A stretch of DNA of 64,000 nt, from assembly GCF_000234665.1 (NCBI RefSeq), contig NC_018329.1, positions 680,489 to 744,488 of the forward strand. The letters are read 5' to 3'. This document shows, piece after piece, positions 57,501-64,000 of this stretch. This DNA is from Leishmania mexicana MHOM/GT/2001/U1103. Its lineage: Eukaryota > Euglenozoa > Kinetoplastea > Trypanosomatida > Trypanosomatidae. Numbering within the stretch: position 1 is the first letter of the stretch; every line of letters starts with the position of its first letter. The notes beneath the pieces were generated by a model, which saw only the letters and a list, made by a program, of their open reading frames with translations, ran no database searches and was not told the DNA's origin. Made by a program: the position numbers and the translations under genes.

Positions 57501-58608
57501 GGCCTCGCACGTGTCCCGGTCTTTGCTGGTGCAAGGAGGGCAGCCACCCCGAGAGACGGAGAGAACGAGTGCGCGTGCGTGTGTGCCGTAGGGTGTGCGT
57601 CCAGCCTGTGTAGGGTCCAGGGAGACAGAGGAAAGGATCGACAGATCTTGTTGATGAACGGAGTTGCCCTCGGTGCGTGTGTTCTGCGTGTGTTCTGTAG
57701 TTGGAGAGAGAGAGGATGGTGGTGGTGGTCGTTGTTGTCGTGGGGGAGGGGAGGCGAATAGTGATATGACTGGGAGGAGGCTATGGGTGTGCGGCTCCGT
57801 CTGTGCCTGCCATGTGCAGGAGCGAAGAGGTAGAGTTGGTGGCTTGATCTAAGGTGCTTCTAAACTCAGAATGCAGCGTGTGGTATGGCACACACACACA
57901 CACACACGTAGCGCCTGTATTGTGCTCTATGTACGACTCTCAGTCCACGGTGGGCGCGCGTATGCCTGCGTCAGCGGACGCGATGGCGTGTGAGAGGCGG
58001 AGAAGGGAAGAGAAAGGGACGCATATTTTGTCTCGCGAGCACAGCCACGTGACGTGACGCGGAGCACACGCACACACAGGAAGGCGTACACGCGTGCAGG
58101 TCTACAGGTGTCTGTGTGCCTGGATGTGCGGGGTTCAGTTTCGGTCGTCTGTTGCCACAGCACACGCACTCAGAGACGAGCAGCGGAGTGGAACGTAATA
58201 CCACGCGCACATGCGCATCACCCGAACACGTGCGCGCGTGCTCTACACGGCAACCCGGGGTTCCTCCTTCAGAGAAGCCGCAAGACCGTGCAGTGGCAAG
58301 ATCATGTTTGTCTCATGTCGAGGAAGATCAGCAAGACGAGAAGGCGAGAGGCCATAGCATCAGGACATGTGAAAGACCGACGGTGGGAGGGTGGGGGTGA
58401 CCTCTGTGGGCAAGACCGGGACGGTTTCCCTATCTTCGCAGAGCAGTCGAGCGGAAACCACCGCACCACGGCAAGAGAAAGTCGGTGAAGGCGAGCAACC
58501 ACAGCGAGGGAAGCCAGCGACAACAACACACACACACACACACGAAGATGGGGTGGACCACATCCCGCTGTTCTCTGCCTCTCATCTTCTTGCCCGCCTT
58601 TCGCTCCA
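57501..58608. other. Intergenic spacer
   Basis: 1.1 kb between the first kinesin and the acylphosphatase. AC run at 57889-57906; purine-rich plus-strand block at 57702-57716. No gene seen. Confidence 0.5.
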
Positions 58609-58947
58609 CTAGCGGCTCACCACGAAGCCGCTCATCGTGCGGTGCACCGGAGGCTTCGCGCTTGCCTCTGCACCGCCGCTCGGAGGCACCAACTGCGTGC
58701 AATCCTCCACCTCCACGGCCGTCACCTGCGCCTTTGGCGACCCTCTGTGGCACCACGTCTCCAGTGCGCCGATTTGTGCCGTGGTCCCCTCGGCCAAGAT
58801 CTCGACCCGGCCGTCTGGTAAGTTGCGCACAAAGCCTGTCACGCCCAGCTCTGTGGCCTTGAGCGCCGTGTACTTGCGGTAAAAGACACCCTGCACTCGG
58901 CCGCTCACGAAGATGCGGTATGTGTAGATGTAGCGCGACGCCTCCAT
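58609..58947 (-). CDS. Acylphosphatase
   Basis: Predicted 112 residues. Residues 10-90 match the acylphosphatase fold: FVSGRVQGVFYRKYT with the phosphate-binding loop and catalytic Arg24, then LGVTGFVRNLPDGRVEIL with the catalytic Asn42. These correspond to Arg23 and Asn41 in muscle acylphosphatase. The enzyme hydrolyses acyl phosphates such as 1,3-bisphosphoglycerate or acetyl phosphate. A C-terminal extension (GGAEASAKPPVHRTMSGFVV) is slightly longer than usual. The start MEASRYIYTYRIFV is placed directly before the first strand; sequence further upstream has CA-repeat-derived residues (THTHTHV) and is 5' UTR-like. Very small gene set between two kinesins. Confidence 0.9.
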   Translation of the reverse strand: MEASRYIYTYRIFVSGRVQGVFYRKYTALKATELGVTGFVRNLPDGRVEILAEGTTAQIGALETWCHRGSPKAQVTAVEVEDCTQLVPPSGGAEASAKPPVHRTMSGFVVSR

Positions 58948-59537
58948 GGGGAGGGGGTGGGCGATGGCAGCCGCAGCGTCCTCTTTCGTGAATACGGGGA
59001 GCGTGGTCACGTGTGTGTGTGTGTGTGTTTGTGTGCGTGCGCCAGCAGAGCTGCCTTTCCTTTGGTGGTCGAGCGCTCTGTGATGGGGAGAGTTGAGGGA
59101 GGCGGGGCGGGGCGGGGTATGAAAAGCAGCAGCGGCAACGAGAGGAATGGCGTCGCGCCCGCCACCACAAAGTCCGAGACGGCGGTGGGCAAGGAAGAGG
59201 CGCCTCTCTTCCGGCTTTGCGCAGGCTTGCTTCGGTGGTGCTGGCATCTTTGCGTCGCCCACTGGCAGACACACACACCCACTCACTCACACGCATGTAC
59301 ACACACATCTATATAGATGTCAGCTCCTGGCGTCGCGCAGCTTCAATGCGACATCGTGAACAGGGAGGAGGAAGCACACAACGATGAAGGCCACCGTGAG
59401 GCAACACGGACCCCAACACCCAGGGGGGAGGGAGAGGCCCTTCAATGCCCCTCATCACCGCATCGCTTCAGACACACACACACACGAACGAGAACGGCCA
59501 GAGTCACCATGTGTCTGTGAGAGAGAGAGCGAGTGCG
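58948..59537. other. Intergenic spacer with GT run
   Basis: Spacer between the acylphosphatase and the second kinesin. GT run at 59011-59028 lies in the acylphosphatase 5' region. No gene seen. Confidence 0.5.
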
Positions 59538-62500
59538 CTAAACCTCTGCATCCATCGCCTTGATTGCAGCGTGAATGAGTCCCTGTAGACTGAGCGCCTC
59601 GCTGTTCAGCTTGCTGGCCCCATCTTTGCCGACGGCAGCGTCGGCGTGGGGGAGCAGCAGCAGCTCACAGATTCGATTGATCTTGCTCTTCATCCGGTGC
59701 TCCAGGATGGTGCGGATGGCGTGCCGGTCCTTCTCGTGTACCATCAGCTTCCTCCTCAGCGTTTCCACTTCCGCTGTGTCTGCGGCGGACCCTTCTGATG
59801 ATTCGCGGCCGTTCGCACCACCCGCCATCTCCCGCTTCAGCTGCGTGATGCGGCACTGCTGCTCTTCAATCCTTTTCTGCAGTGCTTTCTCCCGCGCCTG
59901 CGCATCGCGCAACTTACGCTCCCCATCCGCTGCGTTCGTGGTACTACTACTGCCTGACGGCACAACGTCAGCGTCAAGGAGTACATCTGGCAGCTGCGCC
60001 AATATCCCGTGAAGGCGCACCTCCTCCTCCACTTCCTGCAGCCGCTGCCACACGCGGCTGACAGCAGACCGCCGACTTGTGTCAGGTGACGCGGTAGCCG
60101 ACGAGGATGCTGTCTCAAGCAGGTGCTGCACCTCCACGCGGACGCGGTCGATCTCGCGCCCAAGCCGCGCCCTCTCTGCCGTGTCGGCACGCACGGCGTC
60201 TCGCACCTCGTCCATCGTGTTGACGTAGGCTTTGCGACGCGAGTCCCACTCCGCTCGCAGTTCTCGCTGCAGCGCATCGATGGTGGCGCCATCCTGCCCA
60301 TTGCTCAGTCGATGCAGCAGCAGGCGAGCCTCTTTGTCGGCGATGTGCGCCCTGTCCTCGCTGTTGCGCAGTTGGAGGGTTAGCGCCGCCACGTTGGAGC
60401 GCAGCTGCGCGACTTGTGCGCTGTAATGCGCGTACAAGATCGAGTCGGCGCGCTGCTGCAGGATACGAGTAAGCTCCGCCTCGTCGAAGAGACTGCCCTC
60501 GGCTGATCCGCTCCTGTCGTTGCCCGAAGCAGCCACTGCGGCGGCGTCTTTGCGGCCTTGTAGCATGACCAGCTCCACGGCAAGCTCCTCCGCCGTAACA
60601 GTGCGGCTCGGCTGAAGGAAGGATCGGTATCTCGGCGACGTACCGGCCCGCACGCCAGCCTCCGACGACGGGGACTGCACGCGCCTTTGGTAGATGTACT
60701 CTGCCGCTTGCGCCTCACTCGCGTTCCCGACGAGCTGCGGGTTCACAACCATCATCGCGGTCGAGGACGGCGGCGGCGGTGAGGTGGCCCGCCGCCCTGC
60801 GTTGCCTTGCCGTGTCAACAGTTTCAGCTCCTCCTCCAGCGCCTGCACGTGCTGGTCGTAGGCGTCAACTTCTTCTTGGAGAAGCAGGATCGTCTCGTCG
60901 CGGTCGTTCAGTCGAGTGGTGAGACTCAGCATGATGTCGCGCTGCTTCAGCAGCAGGTGCTTGTAGCGTTCCACCTGCTCCTTGTCCTCCTCCACGGCCT
61001 GACGCTCCCGGTCCAGTTCGAGAAGCCGCTCCGCGTACTCCTGACTGGTGCGCGGGTTGCCCTCCATGCCACCCTCGCGCATGATGGCCTCTAGCTCGCG
61101 TATGCGAGTCTCCAGCTCCTGCCGCGCACGCATCTCTTCCTGATGTGCCACCGAAGACTTCTCAAGCGCCGCAAGAGCCGCCTGCCGGTCCGCCTCCGCA
61201 CGCCGTCGGTCCTCCTCTAATTCGGAAAGCAGCAAATGTGTGTCAGTCGAGCTCATGAGCCCATTGCCGCCACCGCCACCGCCACCCATCTCCGTGTGTT
61301 CCTGCAGCTGCTGCCGCAGTCGCTGCAGTTCCTGCTCGTATGCCCTGAGCAGCGTTGCTTGGCTCATGCCCTCGTTCACCACGGCGTGGTTCTGAATGTT
61401 TTTGGCGCGATTGGCGAACATGAGCGTGGAGAGAGACTCCGCGTACGACTCCAACGCCGGTGAAATACACGCGATCAGCGTCGTCTTGCAGTTGCCGCCA
61501 AGTGAGTCTCGCAGGGCGCTCGTGAGGGCGGAGTTGCGGAATGGGATGTGCCGCTGCACCCGACGGCCGTGTGCGCCGGACTTGGCGGCCAAGGCAGAGA
61601 TGACGTTGCCAAGCTCGTGCAGTGACTTGTTGATGTTCTTGGTCTCCTCCAGTCTCTGCCCCGTGACCCCGGCAAGGCGGATTTTCTCGCTGCCGGCCAG
61701 GTCGACAATGTTCAGCTTGCCGAAGCGGTAGGAGAGCGGATTTGCCTCGTCGCCCTCCATCGCCTCCACGACAATGGTGAAGATGGCGTGCGAGCGGGAG
61801 GACAGCTCGCTCAGCTTCGTGGCGCTGGTCGCCCGCAGCGCCGTGCCCTTGGCGATTAGTCCGTACACGTCCTCTGGAGTGCGCACGATCCACTCCGACA
61901 AGCCATCGACGTAGACACCGCGCTGGGGTGTGTGGCGCACAGTGAGGCTGCTGCTGCGGCTTGCACCGCCACCGCCACCGCTGCTGCTGCTGCTGCCGCC
62001 GCCGGCGAACACCGCGGCCGGTTGCTCCAGCAGGTCCGAAATGACCTCGTTGTAGATTTGCATGTAGGAGGCCCGCACGAGGAACTTTGTGGCCTCGCTG
62101 GCGCGGCGCCTCTCCCGTATGTAGGCAAAGACATCTTCGACGGCGCGAGGAATAATGCCGCGCTCCTCCTCGTTGGTGAAGCCCTCCATGGTGTATGTCT
62201 TGCCTGTGCCGGTCTGCCCGTACGCCATGAGCGTGGCGTTGTAGCCCTCTAGCATCGATAAGACCGCTGGCCGCGCGCTCAGCTCGTATACGTCTTCCTG
62301 CGTTGCGTCGGCTGCGTAGACGCGGTCGAACGTATAGCTCTGGCGCGAGTACACGGCCCCCCGACCGTCCTCCGTGTCTAGAGCATCGCAAAGCGTGATG
62401 GAGTTGGGGTGCTCAGGTACTATCTGAACCACGTCGACGAAGGGCCGGTAGCCGTGCAGCTCGCGGTGCAGCGGTGGGCGCACGCGCACCGCCACCCTAA

Positions 62501-62753
62501 AGTTGTTGCGCGTGCTGGTAGCGCCGGCGCCGGAGTAGAGGTTGGCACCCTCGAAGTGCTCTGGCAGCGAGGATGCCGCCGTAGTGGAGGGGAGGCGCCC
62601 CTGCAGGTGCGACCGCGCCTCACTGTGTACAGAGGCTGTGCGCGGGCTGCTGCCGGCGAAACTTTCGTCCTGCTGATTCATCAGGGACGGCAACGCGCTT
62701 CGGTCGTGCTGGCGACGGGCGTTGTTGCCAGCACATGGTCTTTGGGAGTGCAT
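59538..62753 (-). CDS. N-terminal-motor kinesin (second)
   Basis: About 1071 residues from the Met at 62753 (1079 from 62777). Positions below use the longer numbering. A 90-residue Ser/Arg-rich head precedes the motor at about 93-465: FRVAVRVRPPL, GQTGTGKT at 187-194, SSRSH at 326-330, DLAGSE at 359-364, IPFRNSALTSALRDSLGG at 411-428. Inside the motor a Gly/Ser-rich insert occupies residues 258-277. Motor wording (EEERGIIPRAVEDVFAYI) resembles the armadillo-kinesin/ungrouped plant-type kinesins more than kinesin-1. Coiled coils run from 470 to about 640 and again 760-1060 (LLRAYEQELQRLRQQLQEH; LLLQEEVDAYDQHVQALEEE). No armadillo repeats are visible. Probably cytoskeletal or flagellar transport. 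Confidence 0.92.
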   Translation of the reverse strand: MHSQRPCAGNNARRQHDRSALPSLMNQQDESFAGSSPRTASVHSEARSHLQGRLPSTTAASSLPEHFEGANLYSGAGATSTRNNFRVAVRVRPPLHRELHGYRPFVDVVQIVPEHPNSITLCDALDTEDGRGAVYSRQSYTFDRVYAADATQEDVYELSARPAVLSMLEGYNATLMAYGQTGTGKTYTMEGFTNEEERGIIPRAVEDVFAYIRERRRASEATKFLVRASYMQIYNEVISDLLEQPAAVFAGGGSSSSSGGGGGASRSSSLTVRHTPQRGVYVDGLSEWIVRTPEDVYGLIAKGTALRATSATKLSELSSRSHAIFTIVVEAMEGDEANPLSYRFGKLNIVDLAGSEKIRLAGVTGQRLEETKNINKSLHELGNVISALAAKSGAHGRRVQRHIPFRNSALTSALRDSLGGNCKTTLIACISPALESYAESLSTLMFANRAKNIQNHAVVNEGMSQATLLRAYEQELQRLRQQLQEHTEMGGGGGGGNGLMSSTDTHLLLSELEEDRRRAEADRQAALAALEKSSVAHQEEMRARQELETRIRELEAIMREGGMEGNPRTSQEYAERLLELDRERQAVEEDKEQVERYKHLLLKQRDIMLSLTTRLNDRDETILLLQEEVDAYDQHVQALEEELKLLTRQGNAGRRATSPPPPSSTAMMVVNPQLVGNASEAQAAEYIYQRRVQSPSSEAGVRAGTSPRYRSFLQPSRTVTAEELAVELVMLQGRKDAAAVAASGNDRSGSAEGSLFDEAELTRILQQRADSILYAHYSAQVAQLRSNVAALTLQLRNSEDRAHIADKEARLLLHRLSNGQDGATIDALQRELRAEWDSRRKAYVNTMDEVRDAVRADTAERARLGREIDRVRVEVQHLLETASSSATASPDTSRRSAVSRVWQRLQEVEEEVRLHGILAQLPDVLLDADVVPSGSSSTTNAADGERKLRDAQAREKALQKRIEEQQCRITQLKREMAGGANGRESSEGSAADTAEVETLRRKLMVHEKDRHAIRTILEHRMKSKINRICELLLLPHADAAVGKDGASKLNSEALSLQGLIHAAIKAMDAEV

Positions 62754-62777
62754 GATGGGCGGGAGGGGGAGGGCCAC

Positions 62778-64000
62778 AACTCACTATCACCGGCAGGCAG
62801 GAACCAAAGATGAAAGAAGAAGAACAACGTGGGCGTGCGTGGGGGCAATGTACACACCCACCCACTGACCCGACTCTCCACCGATCCACCCACGCACACA
62901 CGCACGCGCAGAGAAAAGAGGAGGACGATGGGAAGGAGAGAGGCAGCGGGGTGTTCAGGCGGTCAGTACAGCACCTCTCCCCTTTTCACGTGTTGATATG
63001 TGCGTGTGTGTGTGGGGTGTGTGGGGTGGGTGGGGGAGACGATCATCACAGAGTGCAAGAACGAGAGCAGCCGACGCGGAAGGGGAGGATCAATGGGAGG
63101 GAGACACACACACACACATCTATGTAGATCTTGTATGGCTGGCGGCGGCAGACATTGCAAAGGAAAAAGGGCGCACGCATTCCTTTCGTCACGGGAAAGA
63201 TGGTGGCCCCAGTGGCTCCGGCCAAGGGGGACGCCACACACGCATGCACAATCACACGGACATGACCACATCCGTCTCTAGAGAGGGATGCAAGGTGCAT
63301 GCGATGGTGCCACTAAACCGTCGTCCCCGCTCCTCCGAAGCTTCCTTGTCTCGCTCTCCGCTTCTCTCTTCTCCCACTTTCGTTCCTTCATCCAGCTCCA
63401 TCGTAGTTTCGGTACGCGCAAGCACAAGCGCAGATAGTCTGCGCGAACAGGCCCAGACACGCGTAACACACCACGATGGTCAGACACACCCACACACAGA
63501 GATAAAACTGGCAAGTTCTGGGAGACACGGCCACAAGGAGGCAACATCAAGAGGGAGGGTGGGGTGGGGAGATGGCAGCACCTCCCCACACAACAAGTCG
63601 AATGCGGCGGCGCGGGTGAGGACGACGAAGAGGGCCACATGCACACATGAAACACCGCCACGACACCCGGTGTGCCAATCGAAACCCAGAACCACTAACG
63701 CACACACAGAGATATGTGTGTGTAGAGAGAGATACAGAGGCAGGAGCTTTTCAAGTGGGTGCTCCCCACCGCCCCACCACGTGGCATTATGCAAGAGACC
63801 CCACGTTTGGGGACCTCTTCCCCTCGACTCTTCGTCCACGTACGCAGCCCTCTCCCACCCTCCTATCCCACCGCCCCACCAGTCAACTTACCAGCCCTCC
63901 CCTCTCCTCCTTGCGGCCTCTCCCTTCTATCTATGCGCAACATGAACAAGTGGGAGAAGAGGGAGGCAAGGGACGCCGCTGCAGCTCATCACGCCGTGCC
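62778..64000. other. Non-coding flank upstream of the second kinesin
   Basis: 1.2 kb on the upstream side of the kinesin, to the end of the window. It should hold its 5' UTR and the 3' UTR of the next gene. GT and AC runs lie near 63000-63030 and 63106-63118. Open frames on the plus strand here are repeat-biased and have no recognisable domain. Confidence 0.5.

Noticed and set aside
62778..64000. Right-hand flank considered as a strand-switch or transcription start region
   Set aside because: No plus-strand gene is seen to the right and the window ends too soon; it is indistinguishable from an ordinary spacer.

Overview
The window looks like nuclear chromosomal DNA of a trypanosomatid, most likely Leishmania or a close Leishmaniinae relative. 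About 25 protein-coding genes all lie on the minus strand. They are intronless and GC-rich, with long alanine/serine/glutamine tracts. They are separated by 0.4-3 kb spacers full of CA/GT, TA and G-run simple repeats and pyrimidine-rich tracts. This is the layout of one polycistronic transcription unit, read here from high to low coordinates, with mRNAs made by spliced-leader trans-splicing and polyadenylation. There is no strand switch, no recognisable tRNA or rRNA gene, and no mobile element or CRISPR array that I could identify. The species is inferred from style only.

In transcription order from the right end: an N-terminal-motor kinesin (59.5-62.8 kb), an acylphosphatase (58.6-58.9 kb), a second kinesin (54.3-57.5 kb), a large unknown protein (51.5-53.4 kb), a small RRM protein resembling CPSF6 (50.1-50.7 kb), a TTC29-like axonemal TPR protein (47.9-49.3 kb), a REX1-B-like protein (46.1-47.1 kb), phosphopantothenoylcysteine synthetase (44.5-45.5 kb), a possible proteasome assembly chaperone (43.2-43.8 kb), a Vps55/LEPROT membrane protein (42.1-42.5 kb), a frame-disrupted gene with a chitobiase C-terminal-like domain (40.0-41.0 kb), a coiled-coil unknown (38.5-39.6 kb), a TPM-domain/zinc-ribbon membrane protein (36.4-37.7 kb), the splicing factor PRP17 (34.2-35.8 kb) and the CCR4-NOT subunit NOT3/5 (31.1-33.1 kb).

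The left half continues with a histone-hairpin-binding (SLBP-type) protein (25.8-28.8 kb), an acidic repeat protein carrying a recurrent Y-x-x-D-D-F-E motif and a 375-bp tandem duplication (21.4-23.9 kb), a thioredoxin-fold protein (18.6-19.4 kb), a small membrane ORF (17.4-17.6 kb), a WDR59/Mtc5-like protein without a beta-propeller (14.0-17.0 kb), a signal-anchored CHAP/amidase-like protein whose nucleophile cysteine appears to be serine (12.3-13.2 kb), an ATP-grasp/SET fusion (8.7-11.3 kb), the very-long-chain enoyl-CoA reductase TECR/TSC13 (6.8-7.7 kb), an RMI1-type OB-fold protein (2.3-3.8 kb) and a dual-acylated small myristoylated protein (1.2-1.6 kb).

Genes are not grouped by function, as usual for kinetoplastids. 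RNA metabolism (NOT3/5, PRP17, SLBP-like, CPSF6-like), flagellum/cytoskeleton (two kinesins, TTC29-like, the acidic motif protein, SMP) and endomembrane or lipid functions (TECR, Vps55, PPCS) recur. The most unusual items are the ATP-grasp/SET fusion, the Ser-for-Cys amidase-like protein, the propeller-less WDR59 homologue, the Y-x-x-D-D-F-E repeat protein and the frame-disrupted chitobiase-domain gene. Calls rest on reading motifs by eye; no database search was possible.
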